Assembly (NCBI GenBank): GCA_021286885.1
Contig: JAJTBM010000022.1
Coordinates: 1-17,204 of the forward strand
Reading direction: 5' to 3'
DNA length: 17,204 bases
DNA from: Rhodocyclales bacterium
Lineage (GTDB): Bacteria; Pseudomonadota; Gammaproteobacteria; Burkholderiales; Rhodocyclaceae
Shown one piece after another: positions 1-6,507 of the stretch (position 1 is its first letter; each line of letters begins with the position of its first letter). The notes beneath the pieces are model-generated. The model did not search any database, was not told the origin of the DNA, and saw only the letters and a list, made by a program, of their open reading frames with translations. Position numbers and translations under genes: made by a program.

Positions 1-115
1 CGAACTCGATCAGCACCGAGCCTTCGGCGTGGCGGGTGAAGCCCCGGGTGATGCGCACCGGGCGCAGTTGGTCGGGGGTACGGCCACTGGGGCGGGCGAA
101 GGCGGTGTCGGTCAT
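1..115 (-). CDS. rph: RNase PH (tRNA 3'-end processing), N-terminal fragment
   Basis: Reading the minus strand from the ATG at 115, the first 38 codons give [20 protein letters not shown] and then a run through [17 protein letters not shown]. The segment from RPSGR through LRPVRITR to [10 protein letters not shown] is the characteristic N-terminus of RNase PH, the phosphate-dependent exoribonuclease that trims tRNA 3' ends. The rest of the gene lies beyond the window. An AGGAA ribosome-binding site sits 7 bases before the ATG. The gene follows the kinase/phosphatase pair in the same direction, but a GC-rich hairpin at 201-222 and a candidate promoter at 191-199 suggest it can be transcribed on its own. 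Identity is very likely; only the first sixth or so of the protein can be judged. Confidence 0.88.
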   Translation of the reverse strand, partial: MTDTAFARPSGRTPDQLRPVRITRGFTRHAEGSVLIEF

Positions 116-190
116 GGTGGGTTCCTGAAAGCGTTAAAGGGCGCCCGTCCGGCAGGAGGGGCGCCAGTGTGAATTTTGTTTTGCTTGAAA

Positions 191-199
191 ATTGTAGCA
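191..199 (-). promoter_or_regulatory. candidate extended -10 promoter for rph
   Basis: On the minus strand the sequence reads TGCTACAAT: an extended -10 (TGn) followed by TACAAT, five of six matches to TATAAT. It lies directly after the hairpin that closes the phosphatase gene, and no good -35 can sit in that hairpin DNA. Transcription would begin near 184, giving a leader of about 70 bases that holds a second inverted repeat (140-146 with 159-165, 7 base pairs). This is inferred from sequence only. Confidence 0.35.
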
Positions 200-200
200 G

Positions 201-222
201 CCCCCGGCAGTGCTGCCGGGGG
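201..222 (-). terminator. hairpin after the phosphatase gene
   Basis: A perfect inverted repeat pairs 201-209 with 214-222 (CCCCCGGCA/TGCCGGGGG) around a four-base loop, 10 bases past the TAA of the PP2C phosphatase on the minus strand. Downstream on that strand there is only a weak T-rich stretch (ATTTTC), so it resembles a GC-strong terminator with a poor U tract. It is the most likely end of the kinase/phosphatase transcript. Confidence 0.6.
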
Positions 223-232
223 GGCGTGGGGC

Positions 233-1141
233 TTACTTGAACTTGTGGATCGCGGCGTTGATTTCGCGAATCGCTCGCTCGATCTCGTCGTCGCTCAGAT
301 CGTCTGGTTCGCGCTTGCTGCGGCCGAAGCCTTCCATCCGGGTGTTGTTGGCGTCTTCCGGCATGGTGCGGGTGGAGACCGTGTCGGGGGTGTCGTCTTG
401 CTGCTCGTCGTGCCAGGTGACGGCGATGAGCGTCAGGTTGTCGCACTGGGCGCCGCCCTTTTCTTCGGCCTCATCCATGAGGCGCGGGACGGACTCCATG
501 ACCTTGCCATCGCTCAGCACCTGGGCGATGCGGTGGCCTTCCAGGGGGCCCCAGACCCCGTCCGAACAGATGGCGATCACATCGCCGTTCACGAGCGGCG
601 TGCCTCGGGAGAATTCGATCTGGGGCGGATGATTGCCCCCCAGACAGCTGAAGATCCGGTTGCGCCCCGGGTGGGTGGCTGCGGCTTGGGCGTCCAGCAG
701 GCCCTGGTCGAGCATCAGCTGCACCCGGGAGTGGTCGCGGGTCTGGGCCTGAATGCGTTGCTTGCGCAGCAGGTAGAGGCGGGAGTCGCCCGCATGGGCC
801 CAGTGGGCCACGCCGTCCTGGATCAGACAGGCGACGATGGTGGTGCGGGGGATGTCGGACAGGTGCTTGTCGAAGGCGTAGTCGAGAATCGCGTGGTGCG
901 CATTGCTCAGCACCCGGGAGAGGAACAGCACCGGATCGACCACCTTGGGGCGGGCTTCTTGCTGGAAGGATTGGGTGATGAACTGGACCGAAATCTGGGC
1001 CGCCACCTCACCGTACAGGTGCCCGCCCATGCCGTCGGCCAGCACCAGCAGCAGTGCATCCCGGGTGTAGGAGTAGGCTACGCGATCCTGGTTGGTGCGA
1101 CGCCGGCCCACCCGGCTTTCCTGGTAAATGGTGAATCTCAT
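233..1141 (-). CDS. PP2C-family protein Ser/Thr phosphatase
   Basis: A 302-residue protein of the PPM/PP2C family, which removes phosphate from Ser/Thr residues using two metal ions. The metal-binding aspartates are all visible: NQDR (D19), ADGMGGH (D36), AGDSR (D119), CSDGVW (D194) and CDN (D234). The catalytic domain fills about residues 1-245 and is soluble, with no signal peptide or membrane segment. A charged tail of about 55 residues follows, ending in a likely short helix (LSDDEIERAIREINAA). The start at 1141 is chosen because its ATG overlaps the kinase stop as ATGA and because MRFTIYQESRVGRRRTNQD is the normal start of the family. The frame stays open further upstream, but only inside the kinase gene. 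Together with the kinase it should form a write/erase pair for protein phosphorylation. The substrates cannot be told from sequence. Confidence 0.92.
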   Translation of the reverse strand: MRFTIYQESRVGRRRTNQDRVAYSYTRDALLLVLADGMGGHLYGEVAAQISVQFITQSFQQEARPKVVDPVLFLSRVLSNAHHAILDYAFDKHLSDIPRTTIVACLIQDGVAHWAHAGDSRLYLLRKQRIQAQTRDHSRVQLMLDQGLLDAQAAATHPGRNRIFSCLGGNHPPQIEFSRGTPLVNGDVIAICSDGVWGPLEGHRIAQVLSDGKVMESVPRLMDEAEEKGGAQCDNLTLIAVTWHDEQQDDTPDTVSTRTMPEDANNTRMEGFGRSKREPDDLSDDEIERAIREINAAIHKFK

Positions 1142-2085
1142 GTACGGCCTATCATGGTTTTGAGGCGTGACCCCAGGCCTTCCAGCCAATTTTTGGGCGG
1201 CGGCGGCGTTTCCCGGTGGCGCTGGGCGAGCACTTTTTGCAGCGCAAAGCAGCTCTGCGGGCGTTTGAGGGGGTCTAGTTGCAGGCACCAATCGATGGTG
1301 GCGAGGAAGTGGGGCGAGTATTGGCCTTCCCAGGCCTTGAGGGCGGGGATGACCGTATCGTTGTTCAGGCGTTCGTCGGAGCGCTGGGGGGCAACCCCCG
1401 CCAGGCAGGCATACATGCTGGCCCCCACGCTGTACACGTCGCTCCAGGGGCCCAGCTCTTTGTGGGTGAACTGTTCGGGAGAGGCAAAGCCCGGGGTGTA
1501 CATCGGCTTGAGGATGGGAGTGTCGGTCATCAGGGTCTGGCGGGCGGCACCAAAATCCAGTAGCACGGGGGTGCCGTCGTTGCGCAGATAGATGTTCGAG
1601 GGTTTGATGTCCAGGTGCAGCAGTTTGTGGGAGTGCACTTCACGCAAGCCATTCAGCATACGGGTAAAAACCCCGCGAATGAAGCGTTCTCTAATGTTTC
1701 CACGGTTTTTCTGGACGTAGTCGTGCAGGGTTCTGCCGCGCTCGAATTGCATCACCATATATACGGTGCCGTTGGCGCGGAAGAAATTGAGCACGCGTAC
1801 CACATTGGGGTGCACGAGCCGGGCGAGGGCGCGCCCTTCCTCGAAAAAGCACTTCATCCCATAGCGAAAGGCGCTTTGGTGTTCTTCGCTGACCTGGGGC
1901 ACCAACTCGCCGTCGGTGCGCAGGGCGAGGGAGTTGGGCAGGTATTCCTTGATCGCCACGGGCGTGCCATCCTGGTCATAGGCCAGGTAAACAATGGAAA
2001 ACCCACCCATGGACAACTGCCTCTCGACCCGGTAATGGTCAAGCTGAAATCCGGGCGGCAGGGCGCAGTTTTGTTGAGTGGCCAT
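1138..2085 (-). CDS. Hanks-type Ser/Thr protein kinase
   Basis: A 315-residue eukaryotic-like kinase with the kinase fold over nearly its whole length. Visible motifs are a modified glycine loop (SMGGFSIVYLAYD, residues 25-37), VAIKEY with Lys46, HLDIKPSN with catalytic Asp159 and Asn164, LLDFGAAR with metal-binding Asp177, ASPEQ (201-205), WSDVYSVG (214-221) and Arg275. Position 158 is Leu where most kinases have Arg, so it is a non-RD kinase and may not depend on activation-loop phosphorylation. It has no PASTA, FHA or membrane segment, so it should be cytoplasmic. The start is the ATG at 2085. Its stop overlaps the phosphatase start by four bases, indicating translational coupling. It is transcribed away from yicC across a 92-base gap. 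Kinase family is near certain; the target is unknown. Confidence 0.92.
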   Translation of the reverse strand: MATQQNCALPPGFQLDHYRVERQLSMGGFSIVYLAYDQDGTPVAIKEYLPNSLALRTDGELVPQVSEEHQSAFRYGMKCFFEEGRALARLVHPNVVRVLNFFRANGTVYMVMQFERGRTLHDYVQKNRGNIRERFIRGVFTRMLNGLREVHSHKLLHLDIKPSNIYLRNDGTPVLLDFGAARQTLMTDTPILKPMYTPGFASPEQFTHKELGPWSDVYSVGASMYACLAGVAPQRSDERLNNDTVIPALKAWEGQYSPHFLATIDWCLQLDPLKRPQSCFALQKVLAQRHRETPPPPKNWLEGLGSRLKTMIGRT

Positions 2086-2107
2086 CGGGCAGGGCGCTAC
2101 ACTTCGT

Positions 2108-2135
2108 TTGTTGGTGATGAGGGTTCTGTGATACT
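2108..2135 (+). promoter_or_regulatory. candidate promoter of the yicC-gmk-rpoZ-spoT block
   Basis: An extended -10, TGTGATACT (GATACT at 2130-2135), has a weak -35 TTGTTG at 2108-2113 with a 16-base spacer. It lies in the 92-base divergent gap and would give a leader of about 35 bases before yicC. On the opposite strand TAGTAT overlaps the same bases but has no matching -35, so I could not place the kinase promoter with confidence. Confidence 0.4.
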
Positions 2136-2177
2136 AGCCCAGTCTCCCTGCATCACGCTAATTCAGGAAAATTCACG

Positions 2178-3044
2178 ATGATTCACAGCATGACGGGTTT
2201 CGCCGTCGAAACCCGCGACCTGGGCAGCGTAGCTTTGCATCTGGAGCTACGTAGCGTCAATTCCCGTTATCTCGACTTGGGTTTCCGGATCGTTGAGGAT
2301 CTGCGTCAGGCCGAACCTGTGCTGCGCGAGGCGCTGACGGCCCGTCTGGGTCGGGGTAAAGTGGAATGCCGCTTCAATCTTCAAGTCAAGGATAACGTAC
2401 CCCGCGAACTGGCGATCAATACAAATGTGTTGAATCGACTGAAAATTGCACAGGCTGCGGTACAAACCGAGCTGCCGGGGGCCGCTGGCCTGTCGGTGGC
2501 CGAGGTTTTGCGCTGGCCCGGCATCCTGGCCGATGACAGCCTGACCTTCGAACAGATTCAGCCCGAAATCCCCGGCCTGATTCATGCGGCCCTGGATCAG
2601 CTGCTTGCCAGCCGTCGCCGGGAAGGCGAAAAGCTGGCCGACATGATCCGGGGGCGGATTGCCCACATGCGCACCCTGGTCGCCACCGTGCAGCCCCGGG
2701 TGCCGGCCCTGGTGGCCGAATACCAGGAAAAGCTCGCTACCCGCCTGCGCGATGCAGCGGCCACCCTGGACGATGACCGGATTCGGCTTGAAGTGGGCCT
2801 GTTTGCCCAACGTGTGGATGTGGCTGAGGAACTCTCGCGCCTCTCCACCCATCTGGACGAGGTGGAGCGCATCCTGAAGGCGGGCGGTTCTGCCGGCAAG
2901 CGTCTGGATTTTCTGATGCAAGAGCTCAATCGTGAAGCCAATACCCTAGGCTCCAAGGCCATGGCTGCCGATATGACTGCGGTGGCGGTCGAGCTCAAGC
3001 TGGCCATCGAGCAGATGCGCGAGCAGGTGCAGAACATCGAGTAA
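2178..3044 (+). CDS. yicC: YicC-family endoribonuclease
   Basis: A 288-residue protein, the usual YicC length. It begins MIHSMTGFA, the hallmark start of the family, continues with LELRSVNSRYLDLGFR, and closes with the conserved DUF1732 segment (LDFLMQELNREANTLGSKA, near residues 235-253). YicC proteins are cytoplasmic endoribonucleases linked to stationary-phase survival and small-RNA turnover in E. coli. The ATG at 2178 has an AGGA site 9 bases upstream. It heads a plus-strand block with gmk, rpoZ and spoT; yicC next to gmk is a common proteobacterial order. Identity rests on both conserved ends and the length. The RNase function is known from homologues and is not shown here. Confidence 0.92.
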   Translation: MIHSMTGFAVETRDLGSVALHLELRSVNSRYLDLGFRIVEDLRQAEPVLREALTARLGRGKVECRFNLQVKDNVPRELAINTNVLNRLKIAQAAVQTELPGAAGLSVAEVLRWPGILADDSLTFEQIQPEIPGLIHAALDQLLASRRREGEKLADMIRGRIAHMRTLVATVQPRVPALVAEYQEKLATRLRDAAATLDDDRIRLEVGLFAQRVDVAEELSRLSTHLDEVERILKAGGSAGKRLDFLMQELNREANTLGSKAMAADMTAVAVELKLAIEQMREQVQNIE

Positions 3045-3075
3045 ACGCAGCCGTAGACAACGCTGCCGCGTAGTG

Positions 3076-3097
3076 GCGCATCCGGGCAAGGGTGCGC
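3076..3097 (+). other. hairpin in the gmk leader
   Basis: In the 93-base gap between yicC and gmk, GCGCATCC (3076-3083) can pair with GGGTGCGC (3090-3097) around a six-base loop GGGCAA. The stem is 8 pairs with one G-U wobble. No T-run follows, so it is not a standard terminator. It could be a processing site or a brake that lowers gmk expression relative to yicC. Confidence 0.35.
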
Positions 3098-3137
3098 AGG
3101 CTAGGCGCAACACGTAACGAAAAACGAGTAAGGATTC

Positions 3138-3752
3138 ATGCCCGGTACCCTCTTTATCGTTGCCGCTCCCTCCGGGGCTGGCAAGACCACCCTGGTCAGC
3201 GGCCTTCTGGCCCAAGACTCCGGGGTGAAGCTTTCGGTTTCCTACACCACCCGCGCACCCCGCGCCGGTGAGGTGCACGGCCAGCACTACCATTTTGTGG
3301 ATGTGGCCACCTTCAAGGCCATGGCCGGTCGGGGCGAGTTCCTCGAATGGGCCGAGGTGCATGGCAACTACTACGGGACGTCCCGCCCCTGGCTCGAAGC
3401 CCAGATGAACAGTGGCACCGACATCCTGCTGGAAATCGACTGGCAGGGCGCCCAGCAGGTGCGCAAGGTGTTTCCCGATGCGGTCGGCGTCTTCATCCTG
3501 CCCCCGTCGATTGATGAACTGGAGCGCCGCCTGCGCGGTCGGGGCACCGACAGCGAAGAGGTGATCGCCCGCCGGGTGCTGGCGGCCCAGGGGGAGATGC
3601 GGCATGTGGGCGAGTTTGACTACGTTATAATCAACCAAAACCTGCCCGTGGCCCTGGACGAACTCGTCTCTGTGGTGCGGGCCTCGCGGTTGCGTTACGC
3701 CCGGCAAAAGGCGCGCAGCCCCGAGTTTTTTCAACTTCTTGAGCAGGATTGA
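3138..3752 (+). CDS. gmk: guanylate kinase
   Basis: A 204-residue guanylate kinase, which transfers phosphate from ATP to GMP (or dGMP) to make GDP in the cytoplasm. The P-loop APSGAGKTT lies at residues 10-18, followed by the GMP-binding region [19 protein letters not shown] and the [13 protein letters not shown] segment. Near the end is [10 protein letters not shown], corresponding to the conserved FDYVIVN motif. The length matches bacterial enzymes. The ATG at 3138 is preceded by TAAGGA at close spacing. It is followed after two bases by rpoZ and then spoT. The gmk-rpoZ-spoT order is conserved in proteobacteria and joins GTP/GDP supply, RNA polymerase omega and (p)ppGpp metabolism in one block. 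Confidence 0.97.
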   Translation: MPGTLFIVAAPSGAGKTTLVSGLLAQDSGVKLSVSYTTRAPRAGEVHGQHYHFVDVATFKAMAGRGEFLEWAEVHGNYYGTSRPWLEAQMNSGTDILLEIDWQGAQQVRKVFPDAVGVFILPPSIDELERRLRGRGTDSEEVIARRVLAAQGEMRHVGEFDYVIINQNLPVALDELVSVVRASRLRYARQKARSPEFFQLLEQD

Positions 3753-3754
3753 CC

Positions 3755-3970
3755 ATGGCGCGCATTACCGTCGACGATTGTCTGAAACGCATCCCTAACC
3801 GCTTCCAGCTGACCCTGGCGGCCACCTACCGCGCCCGCCAGCTGACCGCCGGTTCCACTCCCCAGGTGGATCTGGATCGTCACGACAAGGACAAGCCCAC
3901 CGTGATCGCCCTGCGTGAAATTGCTGCTGGCAAGGTTGGTACTGAAGTCCTCAACCGTGGCCAAGCCTGA
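3755..3970 (+). CDS. rpoZ: RNA polymerase omega subunit
   Basis: A 71-residue protein starting [18 protein letters not shown] and continuing [12 protein letters not shown], an unmistakable omega subunit. Omega helps assemble the beta' subunit into RNA polymerase and, in E. coli, forms part of one (p)ppGpp-binding site. The ATG at 3755 is preferred over an in-frame TTG at 3749 because the family begins MARIT and an AGGA site lies 6 bases before the ATG. The gene begins two bases after the gmk stop and ends 25 bases before the preferred spoT start. The frame is intact and the length is slightly below the 91 residues of the E. coli protein, as is common in betaproteobacteria. Confidence 0.96.
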   Translation: MARITVDDCLKRIPNRFQLTLAATYRARQLTAGSTPQVDLDRHDKDKPTVIALREIAAGKVGTEVLNRGQA

Positions 3971-3995
3971 TCGACCGCATATCCAGGCAGATGAA

Positions 3996-6206
3996 ATGGA
4001 ATCCGCAATCCCCGCCCATACCGACGCGGGGACTGCGTTCCCGGTCTCCCCGGAGTGCCTGGTTCCTGAAGCCTTTGGCAGCCTGAAAGCGCTGGTTGCC
4101 AGCTACCTCCGCCCGGAGGATGTAAGCCGCATCGAGTTGGCTTACTTCTTTGCCGCCCATGCCCATGACGGGCAATTAAGAGCCAGCGGCGACCCCTATA
4201 TTTCCCACCCCGTTGCGGTTGCCCAGATCCTCGCCGGCTGGAACCTGGATGCCCAGGCCCTGTGCGCTGCGCTGCTCCACGACGTGGTGGAAGACACCCA
4301 CATCAGCAAGGCCGAGATCGCGGAGCGCTTCGGGCGCACCACCGCCGAGCTGGTGGATGGGGTGTCCAAGCTCGACAAGATCGAGTTCCGCTCCCAGGAA
4401 GAGGCCCAGGCCGAAAACTTCCGCAAGATGCTGCTGGCCATGGCCAGCGACCTGCGGGTGATCCTGATCAAGCTGGCGGATCGCCTGCACAACATGCGCA
4501 CCCTCGATTGCGTGCGCCCCGAAAAGCAGCGCCGCATCGCCCGCGAAACTCAGGAGATCCACGCCCCCATCGCCAACCGACTGGGGCTCAACAGCCTGTA
4601 TCGGGAATTGCAGGAGCTGTCCTTCCAGCACCGCTACCCCATGCGCTTCCGGGTGCTCTCCAAGGCCATCCGGGCTGCCCGGGGCAACCGGCGCGAGGTG
4701 GTGGGCAAGATCAGCCATGCCATCATCGAACGCCTGCCCCAGTGGCACATTGAGGCCGAAGTCCAGGGGCGCGAGAAGCACCTCTACAGCATCTACCGCA
4801 AGATGTCCGAAAAGCACCTGACTTTCTCTCAGGTGCTGGATATCTACGGTTTCCGGGTGATCGTGCCCGATGTCCCCACCTGCTACCGGGCCCTGGGGGC
4901 GCTGCATGGCCTCTACAAGCCGGTGCCGGGCAAGTTCAAGGACTACATCGCCATCCCCAAGGCCAATGGCTACCAGTCGCTCCACACCACCCTGATCGGC
5001 CCCTTTGGCACGCCGGTGGAGGTGCAGATCCGCACCCCCGAGATGAACCACGTGGCCGAGAGCGGCGTGGCGTCCCACTGGCTCTACAAGGAAGACGAAA
5101 AGACCCTCACCGAGCTCCAGCATAAAACCCACAACTGGCTCCAGTCTTTGCTGGAGCTCCAGTCCACGTCGGGGGATTCGAGCGAGTTCCTGGAGCACGT
5201 CAAGATCGACCTGTTCCCGGGCGAGGTGTATGTATTCACCCCCAAGGGCAAGATTTTTGCGCTGCCCCGGGGCGCCACGGTGGTGGATTTTGCCTACGCA
5301 GTGCATACCGATGTGGGCAACCGCTGCGTGGCCGGGCGTATCAACAATGAGCTGCAGCCCCTGCGCACCGAGCTGCGCAACGGGGATCAGGTGGAAATCA
5401 TCACCGCCGCCCACGCCAGCCCCAATCCGGCCTGGTTGTCGTATGTGCGCACCGGCAAGGCCCGCGCCCAGATCCGCCACTTCCTCAAGAACGCCCAGCA
5501 GGAAGAAGCATCCACTTTGGGCGAGCGCCTGCTCAACCAGGCCCTGCGCCTGCATGGCCTGACTCTGGGCCAGGTGAGTTCGATTGCCTGGGATCGCTAT
5601 CTGCGCGAGTTCACCCTCCACTCCCGCAAGGAGCTGATGGCCGACATCGGCCTGGGGCGCCGTTTGCCGGCCATTGTGGCGCGGCGCATCGCCGAGTTGC
5701 AGGATATGGAATCGGGCCGTTCGGGGGTGGTCAAGCCCAAACCCGCTGGCGCCATCCTGATCCGAGGCACCGAGGGCGTTACCGTTCAGCTGGCCCGGTG
5801 CTGCCGGCCCATTCCGGGCGACCCCATCGTGGGCATCATCCGCAAGGGGCAGGGGCTGGAGGTGCACCTCCACGATTGCGCCCAGGCCCGCAAGCTGCGC
5901 AGCGAGCGGGATCGCTGGATCGACGTGGAGTGGGAGCCCCACACCGAGCGGATGTTCGAGGTGAACCTGCGGGTGGTCACCCAGAACGTGCGTGGGGTGC
6001 TGGCCAAGGTGGCCCACGCCATTGCCGAGCAGGATTGCAACATCCAGAACGTGAGCACTGAAGAGGGCGAAGGCGCCAACTACACCGTAATCAACCTGAC
6101 CCTCCAGGTGAGCCACCGGCTCCATCTGGCCCGGGTGATCCGGGGGGTACGCCACATCCCCGAGGTGGTGCGCATCAGCCGGCTCAAGGGCGACAAGCCC
6201 TCCTGA
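3996..6206 (+). CDS. spoT: bifunctional (p)ppGpp synthetase/hydrolase (RelA/SpoT family)
   Basis: A 736-residue long RSH protein with every expected domain. The hydrolase domain has LLHDVVED (H95, D96) and KLADRLHN (159-166). The synthetase domain has GREKHLYSIYRKM (258-270), GKFKDYIAIPKANGYQSLHT (312-331) and VEVQIRT (341-347). The TGS domain is near 405-470, a Cys-containing zinc-finger-like region near 595-640 has C602, C603 and C628, and the ACT domain spans about 655-730. The intact HD pair together with the RXKD-type KFKD motif points to a bifunctional enzyme that both makes and breaks (p)ppGpp, rather than a RelA-type synthetase. The ATG at 3996 has AGG 8 bases upstream. A GTG at 3957 would also work and would overlap rpoZ. 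It is cytoplasmic and controls the stringent response to starvation. Confidence 0.95.
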   Translation: MESAIPAHTDAGTAFPVSPECLVPEAFGSLKALVASYLRPEDVSRIELAYFFAAHAHDGQLRASGDPYISHPVAVAQILAGWNLDAQALCAALLHDVVEDTHISKAEIAERFGRTTAELVDGVSKLDKIEFRSQEEAQAENFRKMLLAMASDLRVILIKLADRLHNMRTLDCVRPEKQRRIARETQEIHAPIANRLGLNSLYRELQELSFQHRYPMRFRVLSKAIRAARGNRREVVGKISHAIIERLPQWHIEAEVQGREKHLYSIYRKMSEKHLTFSQVLDIYGFRVIVPDVPTCYRALGALHGLYKPVPGKFKDYIAIPKANGYQSLHTTLIGPFGTPVEVQIRTPEMNHVAESGVASHWLYKEDEKTLTELQHKTHNWLQSLLELQSTSGDSSEFLEHVKIDLFPGEVYVFTPKGKIFALPRGATVVDFAYAVHTDVGNRCVAGRINNELQPLRTELRNGDQVEIITAAHASPNPAWLSYVRTGKARAQIRHFLKNAQQEEASTLGERLLNQALRLHGLTLGQVSSIAWDRYLREFTLHSRKELMADIGLGRRLPAIVARRIAELQDMESGRSGVVKPKPAGAILIRGTEGVTVQLARCCRPIPGDPIVGIIRKGQGLEVHLHDCAQARKLRSERDRWIDVEWEPHTERMFEVNLRVVTQNVRGVLAKVAHAIAEQDCNIQNVSTEEGEGANYTVINLTLQVSHRLHLARVIRGVRHIPEVVRISRLKGDKPS

Positions 6207-6237
6207 ATCCTGAAGGCCCCGGAGGCGGGGGCGACAC

Positions 6238-6287
6238 TGTTAAAATCGCCGGCTGCACGCTGGCTGCAGCCGGCCCACCTGGCCGGC
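6238..6287 (+). promoter_or_regulatory. extended -10 and overlapping hairpins before the DUF3460 gene
   Basis: The 106-base gap after spoT holds TGTTAAAAT (6238-6246), an extended -10 without a clear -35. Two inverted repeats follow that share one arm. GCCGGCTGCA (6248-6257) pairs with TGCAGCCGGC (6265-6274), a perfect 10-base-pair stem with a 7-base loop. GCCGGCC (6269-6275) pairs with GGCCGGC (6281-6287) around a 5-base loop. The two cannot form together. The ribosome-binding site AAGGGAGA (6296-6303) begins 9 bases later. No T-run follows either hairpin. Confidence 0.45.
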
Positions 6288-6312
6288 TGGCTTACAAGGG
6301 AGATTGGAAAGA

Positions 6313-6501
6313 ATGGCAATTTACGAATCCGAACACACCAAGTTCATGCGCGAATGGATGGCCAAGAATCCGGAGCAGGCCGCCGAACAGAAGGCGGGCC
6401 GCGCCCTGTGGTGGGACAAGCCCCAGGAGCCGGAGCAGACCCGCCAGTTCGCCGCCGGCAAGGTGGCCCACAAGGCCTACCCGTACTCCACCGAGAGCTG
6501 A
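6313..6501 (+). CDS. small DUF3460-like protein of unknown function
   Basis: A 62-residue protein starting MAIYESEHTKFMREWMAKNP, with a GRALWWDK core (about residues 29-36) and AHKAYPYSTES at the end. The pattern ESxHTKFxRE, then KNPE, then GRAxWWDK, then AYxY is what I remember of DUF3460, a family of short betaproteobacterial proteins with no assigned role. It is charged and soluble, with no signal peptide or membrane helix. The ATG at 6313 is preferred over an in-frame TTG at 6304 because of the family start and the AAGGGAGA site 9 bases before it. It lies 106 bases after spoT and six bases before the exonuclease fusion gene, so the two are likely co-transcribed. I cannot assign a function. 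Confidence 0.8.
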   Translation: MAIYESEHTKFMREWMAKNPEQAAEQKAGRALWWDKPQEPEQTRQFAAGKVAHKAYPYSTES

Positions 6502-6507
6502 TCCGGA

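Noticed and set aside
176..1591. A 471-codon plus-strand frame opposite the phosphatase and kinase.
   Set aside because: It crosses both real genes, starts near the terminator, and shows no domain; the minus-strand proteins have complete catalytic motifs.
3626..3631. A perfect TATAAT near the end of gmk that could drive rpoZ-spoT.
   Set aside because: It encodes part of the conserved FDYVIINQN motif of guanylate kinase, and no -35 lies 15-19 bases upstream. TTGACT at 3616 is far too close.
4176..6155. A very long open frame (about 659 codons) antisense to spoT.
   Set aside because: Its protein is low-complexity Gly/His/Leu/Gln-rich text mirroring codon bias of the GC-rich sense gene, with no domain motif, while the sense strand carries every RSH motif.
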